A stretch of DNA of 55,903 nucleotides, taken from NCBI GenBank assembly GCA_031288175.1, contig JAITRW010000002.1, positions 1 to 55,903 of the forward strand, given 5' to 3'. The position numbers were made by a program, and so were the translations under genes. This stretch comes from Tannerellaceae bacterium (GTDB taxonomy: Bacteria; Bacteroidota; Bacteroidia; Bacteroidales; Tannerellaceae). This document shows, piece by piece, positions 25,542-33,008 of the stretch; the stretch's first letter is position 1, and the number at the start of each line of letters is the position of its first letter. The notes under the pieces were generated by a model. That model was given only the letters and a program-made list of their open reading frames with translations, was not told the origin of the DNA and did not search any database.

Positions 25542-27581
25542 ATGAACAAGGACAAGCGTAGAGATCCCTCTCCAACTTTTCAATCGTCGGTTGTTGTGGG
25601 TACGTTTTTCCGGCGTAGCAATGGTAAAAATTCCTTTATCCCAGATGGTGAGGACACTTCCATCTTCGTCGCCGAACGTAATTCCCATCATGCCATGGAT
25701 GGCGATCATGTTAAAGTGCAACTCTTTGCCTGTCGCAGACGGGCCGAACTCGAAGGCGAAGTCCTTGAGATTCTTGAACGCAAGGAATCTACTTTCACCG
25801 GTCGTTTGCAAGTGAACCACAGTTACGCCTTTCTTCTCACAGAAGATAAGACACTCGCTAACGATATTTTCATTCCACGTAACCGTCTCAAAGGGGGAAA
25901 AGATGGTGATAAAGCGGTTGTCCGTATTATAGAGTGGCCTGAAGAAAATAAAAATCCTATTGGTGAAGTCCTTGACATACTCGGGCGGGCGGGCGATAAT
26001 AATGCCGAAATGCATGCTATCCTCGCTGAATTCGGGCTCCCATACACTTACCCCCCTGAGATCGAACAGCAAGCCGAGAGAATTCCGGATATGATCTCGG
26101 CGAAAGAGATCGCTCAACGTGAGGACTTCCGTGCCATTCTCACCTTTACCATTGACCCTAAAGATGCCAAAGACTTCGATGATGCTCTTTCTGCTCGAAT
26201 CCTCCCGTCGGGAAATTGGGAAGTAGGTGTACACATTGCCGATGTCACCCATTATGTGACACCCGATAGTGCTATTGAAGAGGAAGCTCGTCGGCGTGCC
26301 ACTTCCGTCTACCTCGTTGACCGTACTATTCCCATGCTTCCGGAACGGTTGAGTAATTACATCTGTTCTCTGCGCCCCCATGAAGACAAGCTTTGCTTCT
26401 CCGCTATTTTCGAATTGGACGCTGAGGCTCGTGTCCTTTCCTCGCGCCTTGTCCGGACTGTCATACGGAGCGACCGCCGCTTCACTTATGAAGAAGCACA
26501 ACAAGTAATAGAAAGTGGACAAGGCGACTGCTGTGCCGAAATCCTCGCTTTGAACACTATTGCCGTCAAACTTCGCGAACGGCGTTTCGCGAACGGCGCC
26601 CTCAATTTTGACCGTTATGAGGTGAAGTTCGATATTGATGCCGATGGTCGACCGTTAAGTATCTATTTCAAGGAAGCGAAGGAATCTAATAAGCTGGTAG
26701 AAGAGTTCATGCTTCTTGCCAATCGTACGGTAGCCGAACATTTTGCTCTCCCTAATAAGCGGAAGGCTCCACCGACATTCGTTTACCGCATCCACGAACC
26801 GCCCGATGCCGAAAAGATAGACAACTTTGCCGCGTTCATCTCACGCTTGGGATATAAGCTCAATACACAGGGAAATGTGACCGACCTTTCTAAAGAGATT
26901 AATAGCTTACTGGATATGGTTCACGGCAAACCCGAAGAGAACCTTATTGATACTCTCGCTGTCCGTGCCATGCAAAAAGCCCGTTACACCACTCATAACG
27001 CCGGACACTATGGCCTCGCTTTTCAGTACTACACTCATTTCACCTCACCTATCCGCCGTTACCCTGATATGATGGTACATCGTCTTCTCTCTCAATATAA
27101 AAACGGAGGAAAAAATCCGGTACAGGAGGAGTATGAAAACTTGTGCAAACACGCCTCCGCTATGGAGACCCTTGCTACTAATGCCGAGCGTGCTTCCGTC
27201 AAGTACAAACAGGTAGAGTTCATGAAAGATAAACTTGGACAGACCTTCGAGGGTATCATCTCTGGTGTTACCGAATGGGGATTGTACGTTGAGTTGGACG
27301 ACAATAAGTGTGAAGGCCTTGTCCCTATCCGTGACCTTAACGATGACTTTTACGAGTTCGACGATAAGAATTATTGCCTCATCGGACGGCGTACTCGACA
27401 CTCCTACCGACTCGGCGATCCTATCACCATCCAAGTCGCTGCAGCTAACCTTGAACGTAAACAGCTTGACTTCAAGCTTCTTGATTCTTCACCTCTTTCT
27501 CCTGCTCCACGGCGTGGCAGTCACAAAAGAAAGTACAGGAAATCCGGAAAAAATAACTATGAACAATTGGTTCGAATGTAA
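25542..27581 (+). CDS. rnr: Ribonuclease R (RNase II family)
   Basis: A processive 3'-5' exoribonuclease that degrades structured RNA. The 679-residue protein has cold-shock-like RNA-binding domains in the first ~190 residues and the RNB catalytic domain (~200-540) with T-I-D-P-K-D-A-K-D-F-D-D-A, which supplies the Mg-binding Asp cluster. A C-terminal S1 domain begins near G-Q-T-F-E-G-I-I-S-G-V, followed by a basic tail. It lacks the extra N-terminal helix-turn-helix of longer RNase R proteins, so ATG 25542 may be a shorter-than-usual start; no in-frame upstream Met was identified. A TACCTTCG element at 25497-25504, one mismatch from the -7 consensus, may be its promoter. It overlaps the DUF4494 gene by 23 bases. 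Confidence 0.93.
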   Translation: MNKDKRRDPSPTFQSSVVVGTFFRRSNGKNSFIPDGEDTSIFVAERNSHHAMDGDHVKVQLFACRRRAELEGEVLEILERKESTFTGRLQVNHSYAFLLTEDKTLANDIFIPRNRLKGGKDGDKAVVRIIEWPEENKNPIGEVLDILGRAGDNNAEMHAILAEFGLPYTYPPEIEQQAERIPDMISAKEIAQREDFRAILTFTIDPKDAKDFDDALSARILPSGNWEVGVHIADVTHYVTPDSAIEEEARRRATSVYLVDRTIPMLPERLSNYICSLRPHEDKLCFSAIFELDAEARVLSSRLVRTVIRSDRRFTYEEAQQVIESGQGDCCAEILALNTIAVKLRERRFANGALNFDRYEVKFDIDADGRPLSIYFKEAKESNKLVEEFMLLANRTVAEHFALPNKRKAPPTFVYRIHEPPDAEKIDNFAAFISRLGYKLNTQGNVTDLSKEINSLLDMVHGKPEENLIDTLAVRAMQKARYTTHNAGHYGLAFQYYTHFTSPIRRYPDMMVHRLLSQYKNGGKNPVQEEYENLCKHASAMETLATNAERASVKYKQVEFMKDKLGQTFEGIISGVTEWGLYVELDDNKCEGLVPIRDLNDDFYEFDDKNYCLIGRRTRHSYRLGDPITIQVAAANLERKQLDFKLLDSSPLSPAPRRGSHKRKYRKSGKNNYEQLVRM

Positions 27582-28029
27582 GGTCTCCTTCGACAAGATG
27601 ATGGAGAATGGGATGCAGAAGAAAGTGACGGAACCCTATCTGGTTGATGCCCTTTCTTTTACCGAAGCAGAAACCCGTATCATTGAAGAGATACGGCCTT
27701 TCGTTTCAGGAGAGTTTGTCGTCACTGACATCAAGCGTGCACGCCTCTCTGAGATTTTCTTCAACGAGAATGGAGACCGTTTCTATCTCGTTAAGGTCTT
27801 CTTCGTGACTGTTGATGAAAAAAGTGGGGCAGAAAAAAAAACCACCGCACGTATGTTGGCACAGGCTTCCGATTTCAAAGAAGCTGTCGCTGTTTTTGAA
27901 GAAGGAATGAAAGGGACAATGGCCGATTATACTATAGCTTCCGTCACCGAAACTTCCCTTGTTGATATCTTTCCATTCTCTGCCGATAAAATGCCTGTCG
28001 CAACAAACCTTCCTTCCACCGAAGACTAA
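27559..28029 (+). CDS. DUF4494 family protein
   Basis: A 156-residue soluble protein restricted to Bacteroidota. It starts with W-F-E-C-K-V-S-F, then E-P-Y-L-V-D-A-L-S-F-T-E-A-E, which is typical of DUF4494. No function is established. The start at 27559 lies inside the last codons of rnr in another frame (23-base overlap). The frame can be read further upstream inside rnr, but the family begins at M-N-N-W-F. It sits directly ahead of yggS, a neighbourhood common in the phylum. The C-terminus is low complexity. Confidence 0.82.
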   Translation: MNNWFECKVSFDKMMENGMQKKVTEPYLVDALSFTEAETRIIEEIRPFVSGEFVVTDIKRARLSEIFFNENGDRFYLVKVFFVTVDEKSGAEKKTTARMLAQASDFKEAVAVFEEGMKGTMADYTIASVTETSLVDIFPFSADKMPVATNLPSTED

Positions 28030-28040
28030 TCGTTTTCCTT

Positions 28041-28706
28041 ATGTCTATTACTGCAAATCTCCGTCGTCTCCGTACCGAGTTTCCCGACAATGTCAGCCTC
28101 ATCGCTGTCTCCAAATATCAACCTGTTGAATCCCTCCGTCAAGCCTACGATGCCGGTCAGCGTCTTTTTGGAGAAAACCGTGTACAAGAGCTTGTCGTTA
28201 AACAAGCTCAACTTCCTTCTGACGTAGAATGGCATTTCATAGGTACTCTACAAACGAACAAAGTCAAACTCATCGTCCCTTTTGTCCACACCATTCACAG
28301 TATAGATTCTCTCAACCTTCTTCGTGAGGTAGATAGGCAAGCCTGTAAACACAATCGAGTGATCCGTATCCTGCTCCAGCTTCATCTCGCCCGGGAATCT
28401 ACCAAGCATGGACTTTTTCCCGATGAGTGCCTTGCCTTGCTTCGAGTTTTTCGTCCCGAGGAATACCCTTTTGTCCGCATTGACGGCCTCATGTGTATAG
28501 CTTCTTTTACCGACGATACCGAATGTGTACGCCAAGAGTTCCGCCGCCTTCGTACACTCTTTGATACTTGTCGTTCCGATTTTTTCCCCCATGCGCCTCA
28601 TTTTCGACACCTCTCTATGGGGATGAGTCATGACTATCCTATTGCCCTTGGCGAAGGCACTACAATGCTTCGCATCGGTACGGCCATCTTTGGTACTCGC
28701 CTATAA
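28041..28706 (+). CDS. YggS/PROSC family pyridoxal phosphate homeostasis protein
   Basis: A 221-residue PLP-binding protein of the alanine racemase N-terminal fold that helps buffer free PLP and affects amino acid metabolism. The PLP lysine is in A-V-S-K-Y (residue ~28). The G-E-N-R-V-Q-E and W-H-F-I-G-x-L-Q-x-N-K motifs and the C-terminal S-M-G-M-S-x-D-Y-P-I-A-x-G-x-T-x-x-R-I-G-x-x-I-F-G signature are complete. The length is normal. It follows DUF4494 by 11 bases and precedes proC, the same gene-neighbour pair seen in many bacteria, although proC here has its own promoter. Confidence 0.93.
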   Translation: MSITANLRRLRTEFPDNVSLIAVSKYQPVESLRQAYDAGQRLFGENRVQELVVKQAQLPSDVEWHFIGTLQTNKVKLIVPFVHTIHSIDSLNLLREVDRQACKHNRVIRILLQLHLARESTKHGLFPDECLALLRVFRPEEYPFVRIDGLMCIASFTDDTECVRQEFRRLRTLFDTCRSDFFPHAPHFRHLSMGMSHDYPIALGEGTTMLRIGTAIFGTRL

Positions 28707-28751
28707 TCCATCCGTGGTAGCCGGGCAGCCACCGGTTTGACTTGTGATTCT

Positions 28752-28759
28752 TATCTTTG
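28752..28759 (+). promoter_or_regulatory. -7 promoter element for proC
   Basis: TATCTTTG, an exact TAnnTTTG match, 25 bases before the proC ATG at 28785. Its presence supports that start over GTG/ATG candidates near 28737. Confidence 0.6.
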
Positions 28760-28784
28760 CCGGATAAATCAATCATTGACGCAC

Positions 28785-29573
28785 ATGAAGACTGCTATAC
28801 TTGGAACTGGAAACATTGGGACTGCCATTGCACAAGGACTTTTGAAAGGGACGCTCACCGCTCCGGAAGATCTTATCTGTACCGTTAGGTCACCCGCCTC
28901 CCTCGAACGCCTCCGGCAGATTCTCCCCGAAACTGTCCGTCTCTCCCACGACAATGTCGAGGCAGTCCGGCAATCCCGTCTTGTTTTTCTCGCTGTCAAG
29001 CCCCTCCTTGTCGAAACCGTCATCGAAGAGATCTCTCCCTATTTGACCTCCGATCATCTCCTCGTTTCGGTGGCAGCAGGAGTCACCTTCGAAGATATTT
29101 CCGGCTTTATAGGTAAAAAAGGAGACTCTATCTCTCTTTTCCGCTTGATGCCCAACACTGCCCTTTCCGTCTCCCAAAGTGTGACACTCCTCAGTGTCAG
29201 AAAGATTTCCGAAGATTCCGAAGGTTTCGATTTCATTCGACACCTGTTTGACGAGATGGGAATTTGCTTCCCTATGCCCGAATCGCTGATGGCAGCAGGC
29301 ACCTTACTGACCTCCGCTGGCATTGCCTTTGCCCTCCGTTACGTCCGTGCTGCTACCGAGGGAGGGGTTGCTCTTGGTTTTTCTCCCGGCATTGCGAAGC
29401 AACTGGTTATATATACTGTTTTTGGCGCTCTCGGCTTACTGCTGGCCCACGGCTCTCATCCCGAAGAGGAGATTGATAAGGTGACCTCTCCCGGCGGCAT
29501 CACCATACGGGGCCTAAATGCGATGGAAGAGGCTGGCTTTACTGCTGCCGTCCTGGCAGGGCTACGCCTGTAG
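28785..29573 (+). CDS. proC: Pyrroline-5-carboxylate reductase
   Basis: Last step of proline synthesis: reduces pyrroline-5-carboxylate with NAD(P)H. The 262-residue protein starts with the Rossmann motif I-L-G-T-G-N-I-G-T-A-I-A. It has L-A-V-K-P (~69-73), A-A-G-V-T-F-E-D-I and R-L-M-P-N-T-A. The C-terminal dimerisation/catalytic signature is S-P-G-G-I-T-I-R-G-L-N-A-M-E-E-A-G-F. Length and motifs are normal. The start was chosen at 28785 because it lies just after the promoter element and gives the standard N-terminus. It converges on porQ with a 19-base gap. Confidence 0.94.
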   Translation: MKTAILGTGNIGTAIAQGLLKGTLTAPEDLICTVRSPASLERLRQILPETVRLSHDNVEAVRQSRLVFLAVKPLLVETVIEEISPYLTSDHLLVSVAAGVTFEDISGFIGKKGDSISLFRLMPNTALSVSQSVTLLSVRKISEDSEGFDFIRHLFDEMGICFPMPESLMAAGTLLTSAGIAFALRYVRAATEGGVALGFSPGIAKQLVIYTVFGALGLLLAHGSHPEEEIDKVTSPGGITIRGLNAMEEAGFTAAVLAGLRL

Positions 29574-29592
29574 ACCGCTTGGCAGGCTCTAT

Positions 29593-30585
29593 TTACAGTT
29601 TGGTAGATAGAGAAAACATCAGCGACATGGCCGACGGATGATAGTTAGCCACCGACAGGGATAGTCCGAATCGCCGTATACGGATACCTGTTCCTGCTGA
29701 GAAACCGCCGAAAAGGTTGGCATTTTGTACTTCCAAGTCAAAACGGCGCCGCGGATTGAAACCGACGGCGAGGTAAAAATTTTCCGTCGGAATCAGATCA
29801 ACCCCCATCACCAAATGTTTGAAGAAGGTACGGGATCCATTATCTTGTGTTGCGGATGATGAAGGTTGTTCGAACCGCCAGCGATGCAACGATACGGCCG
29901 TTAGTGTCAACCGGATCGGTGCGTGGGCAAGGCGGTAGCTGAATCCCATTTGCAGATCGAAAGGCAGGGATTTTCGGATATTCCCTTCGTAGGCAGATAG
30001 TTGAGCACCAAGGTTCTTTGCCGCCAGACCAAATGAGAGGTTGTTCCCATCGTTGTAATAACTCAGACCTACGTCGGCAGCAAGCCCTGTTGCCGTGTAT
30101 CCGGCAAAGGAAGAATAGATAAATTTCAAAGCCAACCCACCTCTCCACCTATAAGAAAGATCATACCCATAGGCTGCCTCAAAGGCGAGGTCTTGCGCCG
30201 ATACTTGTGCACCGGTCAACGAACCGTCAGGCAAAGATTCGGTTATAGATCCATAGTTAAGATAGGAAACAGCGATTGCCCATGCACCGCGATCGCCTTG
30301 TGCCCGCGTATACAATATACTACCAAGGTGAATATCTGCCAAATAACTCAGGTAAGAGAGGTGGAGCATCCCCGACATTTCCCCGCCTAACAATCCCGGA
30401 TTATGGAGTGTCGTAGAAGCATCACTATCAGTCAAGGAGACGGCCTCTCCCCCCAGAGCATTGACACGTGCGGAAGTGGGATAACGGAGGAAAGCAAAAA
30501 CCTCACCCCTCTCTTGCGCCGACGACGGAGGAATTGCCGTCCACAAGATCATTACCGCTATGACACCATATAGCAACTTGTGCAT
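29593..30585 (-). CDS. porQ: Type IX secretion system protein PorQ
   Basis: A 330-residue outer membrane beta-barrel protein with an N-terminal signal peptide (hydrophobic core, then S-A-Q). The opening F-A-F-L-R-Y-P-T-S-A-R-V-N-A-L-G-G is the typical PorV/PorQ start. The N-P-G-L-L-G repeat region and the closing strands fit PorQ, which is needed for secretion and surface attachment of T9SS cargo. The likely start is ATG 30585, next to the stop of the upstream MBL hydrolase gene (30588-30590), so the genes are cotranscribed. The -7-like TATCTTTG at 30589-30596 overlaps the junction and is probably fortuitous. Confidence 0.82.
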   Translation of the reverse strand: MHKLLYGVIAVMILWTAIPPSSAQERGEVFAFLRYPTSARVNALGGEAVSLTDSDASTTLHNPGLLGGEMSGMLHLSYLSYLADIHLGSILYTRAQGDRGAWAIAVSYLNYGSITESLPDGSLTGAQVSAQDLAFEAAYGYDLSYRWRGGLALKFIYSSFAGYTATGLAADVGLSYYNDGNNLSFGLAAKNLGAQLSAYEGNIRKSLPFDLQMGFSYRLAHAPIRLTLTAVSLHRWRFEQPSSSATQDNGSRTFFKHLVMGVDLIPTENFYLAVGFNPRRRFDLEVQNANLFGGFSAGTGIRIRRFGLSLSVANYHPSAMSLMFSLSTKL

Positions 30586-30587
30586 CG

Positions 30588-31226
30588 TCAAAGATAAGGA
30601 TTGTAATTCTTTTCCCCGAATATCGTGGTTTGAGTACCATGTCCCGGATAAACGATCGTTTCATCGGGGAGACAGAGAAGTTTTCCTTTGATAGCGGCTA
30701 TTAGCAGTTCTTCGCTTCCCGCCCAAAGGTCGGTACGGCCAATCCCACCGGAAAAGAGGGCATCGCCGGAAAAGAGATAATGGAACTGTTCGTTGTAAAA
30801 AGCCAGGCTGCCAGGGGAGTGTCCCGGAACGAGAATACAACGAAGTTCCGTCTTGCCGAACTTGATGACCGATCCCCCCCTAAGGTCTGTTTCTACCTTC
30901 ACTTCGCGGGGACGCAAACTTATACGGAGGCTATGTGCCTGCTCGGAAGGATTTGGTATTTTCTCCACTTCTGCACGATGTGCGTGCGGAGAGAGTCCAT
31001 AGGTATTCAAAATAAAGGCATTGCCCAATATATGGTCAAGATGCAAATGAGTACAAAGATTGTATTTGAGCTTCAATTCCATTGTTTCGATGAACTTGGA
31101 AAACTCCTTCTCCTCGTCAAGTGTATAACAACCACAATCAATGACGACGGCTTCTTTCGTATCGTCGTACAATATATATGTATTCTCGTGGAAAAAATTT
31201 ACCGTAAATATTTTTACCGTCAGCAT
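30588..31226 (-). CDS. MBL-fold metallo-hydrolase (glyoxalase II-like)
   Basis: A 212-residue zinc hydrolase. The metal-binding motif T-H-L-H-L-D-H is near residues 59-65. Further metal ligands are in V-P-G-H-S-P-G-S-L, the bridging Asp in S-G-D-A-L-F, and the last His in Y-P-G-H-G. The short length and G-D-A-L-F-x-G-x-I-G-R-T-D motif match small cytoplasmic glyoxalase II-like hydrolases; the substrate is not known. The N-terminus starts directly with strand 1 and has no signal peptide. It overlaps rsmG by seven bases and is followed directly by porQ. A run of seven C (30874-30880) is in frame. Confidence 0.85.
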   Translation of the reverse strand: MLTVKIFTVNFFHENTYILYDDTKEAVVIDCGCYTLDEEKEFSKFIETMELKLKYNLCTHLHLDHILGNAFILNTYGLSPHAHRAEVEKIPNPSEQAHSLRISLRPREVKVETDLRGGSVIKFGKTELRCILVPGHSPGSLAFYNEQFHYLFSGDALFSGGIGRTDLWAGSEELLIAAIKGKLLCLPDETIVYPGHGTQTTIFGEKNYNPYL

Positions 31227-31921
31227 GATTTTCTCTTTTTATGAACGCCTTCTTCTCCTATGTTGGAGGAAGATACGTGTTTTACATGTTTTTTATTTCC
31301 ACAGAGGGGCAGATAAAGAACTTTTTTTGTTTGGAACCATGGATGAGGGAAATAATCGGAAAGATCCGTTACAAAGGCTTTATTGCGGAAGGGGCGAAGT
31401 TCGGCGGTCAGGTCACCGCCTTTCAGGCAAATCAAGCCATTGGGTAAGGCATTACGCTGTTCACCCCGTATATTTTTCCGTATCATAGAGGCCAAGGGCA
31501 TGAGGGGTAGTACGGCACGACTGACTACGAAGTCAAACTCCCCCGTTTCTTCTTCCGCACGCCGATGGTGGCAACTGACGTTTATTAGGCCGAGAGATTC
31601 GGCGACAGCACGGCAGACGGCAATCTTTTTACTTGTTCCGTCGATAAGAAGAAAGTGCGTTTCCGGAAAAAGAATGGCTAAGGGAATACCGGGGAACCCC
31701 CCCCCTGTCCCGACATCCATGACGGATGTGCCGGGACGGAAACGCAACAACTTAGCGATACCCAGCGAATGCAGTACGTGATGAAGGTAAAGATTTTCTA
31801 TGTCTTTGCGTGAGATTACATTAATACAAGCATTCCACTCTGCATAAAGTTTCTCTAAGGCAACCATACAGGTACGTTGGCGTTCACTCAACTCAGGAAA
31901 GAGTGAAAGGATAAGCTCCAT
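31220..31921 (-). CDS. rsmG: 16S rRNA (guanine527-N7)-methyltransferase
   Basis: Methylates G527 of 16S rRNA with SAM; loss in other bacteria gives low-level streptomycin resistance. The 233-residue protein shows the family core: N-V-I-S-R-K-D, D-V-G-T-G-G-G-F-P-G-I-P-L-A-I for SAM binding, and V-S-R-A-V-x-P-L. The C-terminal ~25 residues are basic and not conserved. The SAM-binding glycines are encoded across nine G in a row (31697-31705), so the essential motif sits on a slippage-prone run; it is in frame here. It starts directly after the stop of the upstream lipoprotein gene and overlaps the MBL hydrolase gene by seven bases. Confidence 0.92.
   Translation of the reverse strand: MELILSLFPELSERQRTCMVALEKLYAEWNACINVISRKDIENLYLHHVLHSLGIAKLLRFRPGTSVMDVGTGGGFPGIPLAILFPETHFLLIDGTSKKIAVCRAVAESLGLINVSCHHRRAEEETGEFDFVVSRAVLPLMPLASMIRKNIRGEQRNALPNGLICLKGGDLTAELRPFRNKAFVTDLSDYFPHPWFQTKKVLYLPLCGNKKHVKHVSSSNIGEEGVHKKRKSC
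31697..31705 (-). repeat. G9 homopolymer inside rsmG (in frame)
   Basis: Nine consecutive C on the plus strand (G on the coding strand) within the SAM-binding G-T-G-G-G motif. The gene is intact with this length. Confidence 0.7.
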
Positions 31922-32770
31922 TTATCCCTCCTTTTTTTTCTTTGTCGCTACCTTTTCAAAAAAATCCGGTACGAGAAGATGTTTGATGTCGGTATAGGAA
32001 AGATATACTTCAATGGTACCAAGTACATAACCGGCTATTTCGTATGCATTGAAAGCGTAGGTAATTCCTTTGTCATTGAGGAAAAAGTTACCATTGGGGA
32101 AGATCTCTTTTACGTCGAAGAAGCCTAACTCTTCCAACTGGGCAGGCTCTTCTACGTCATATTGTACGCAAAGCTCTTTGACGATCAAGGCAGCTATTTC
32201 TTTCTCGTGATCTTGTATAAAGAAATTGTCTTCAGTAATCCGTTCTACTGTTTCGACACACAGAGAATAGAAAGAAGTGGACGCGTATCCGTGTGCCCCA
32301 CCGGTATAAGATGACATATAGACGGCAAAAGAAAGGAGACCGTCACGATTATAGAGTATAGTGTCACGACGGTATTCATAATAAGAGAACCATGCTTCAA
32401 GGGACAACTCTTCCGCAATTTCCTTGTCTTCCACAAAGTCGGGTTCAAGGCTTATATACTTGTCTAAGTAGGCATTCAGGTAACGTTCCGAGGCATCTTG
32501 AGGAGTGTACCCTTCGTATCCTGCTCCATAGAAAGCAGTTACAAAAAAGTTCTGAGCTACGGAAAGTAGGGCTGTGTCAGGCCAAGTTTCTGGAAAGATA
32601 AAAACTTGTGTCAGCTGGCAGGCGGGATTCGCTGTGTCTCTCAATAAATGGTAAGTCTCTTGCACACGAATAGTGTCGAAAGTGATGCGGTTATCCTTAT
32701 GTCCTGCTCCTGTACATGATATCAGTACTGTCAGGAGGGTTAAGGTCAAGAATATTTTCAGTGGTTTCAT
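31922..32770 (-). CDS. DUF3298 (RsiV-like) domain lipoprotein
   Basis: A 282-residue lipoprotein. The signal peptide ends at the lipobox S-C, followed by T-G-A-G-H-K. The mature part has the DUF4163/DUF3298 layout also found in RsiV and PdaC: a first domain (~45-150) and a second with the marker Y-T-G-G-A-H-G-Y-A (~152-160), followed by F-F-L-N-D-K-G-I-T-Y-A-F-N and the closing E-V-Y-L-S-Y strand. Function in this phylum is unknown; the fold suggests binding of peptidoglycan or a cell-wall ligand. ATG 32770 is chosen since it gives the lipoprotein signal. It is first in the operon with rsmG, the MBL hydrolase gene and porQ. Confidence 0.82.
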   Translation of the reverse strand: MKPLKIFLTLTLLTVLISCTGAGHKDNRITFDTIRVQETYHLLRDTANPACQLTQVFIFPETWPDTALLSVAQNFFVTAFYGAGYEGYTPQDASERYLNAYLDKYISLEPDFVEDKEIAEELSLEAWFSYYEYRRDTILYNRDGLLSFAVYMSSYTGGAHGYASTSFYSLCVETVERITEDNFFIQDHEKEIAALIVKELCVQYDVEEPAQLEELGFFDVKEIFPNGNFFLNDKGITYAFNAYEIAGYVLGTIEVYLSYTDIKHLLVPDFFEKVATKKKKEG

Positions 32771-32794
32771 CTCTGCGCACCTTTGTTTGCGCGG

Positions 32795-32802
32795 CAAAGT
32801 TA
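32795..32802 (-). promoter_or_regulatory. -7 promoter element for the lipoprotein-rsmG-porQ operon
   Basis: TAACTTTG on the minus strand, an exact TAnnTTTG match, 24 bases upstream of ATG 32770. Confidence 0.6.
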
Positions 32803-32959
32803 GGACTTTTCTTTCAACTTCCGTTTTTTGCTGATTGTGGAGAATTTTAATAGATTTGTAATATGCCTGAACGAAACAGAACTTGCTGTGATTTACAAAC
32901 CCGATCTTTCCTTCGTACTGTCATAGGGATCAAGGCTGTTGCCGGTATGGAATTATTGC

Positions 32960-32967
32960 TAACTTTG
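32960..32967 (+). promoter_or_regulatory. -7 promoter element for gltB
   Basis: TAACTTTG, an exact TAnnTTTG match, 41 bases upstream of ATG 33009. The divergent spacer (32803-32959) shows nothing else I can name. Confidence 0.6.
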
Positions 32968-33008
32968 CGCCGTTTTGGGTTTGGAAATTTCTGTAGCTCG
33001 GTGTCGAG

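Noticed and set aside
27235-27558. Upstream extension of the DUF4494 frame inside rnr
   Set aside because: It runs antiphase through rnr with no DUF4494 similarity; the family starts at 27559.
30589-30596. TATCTTTG match on the minus strand before porQ
   Set aside because: It overlaps the stop of the upstream gene and sits three bases from ATG 30585; likely chance within an operon.
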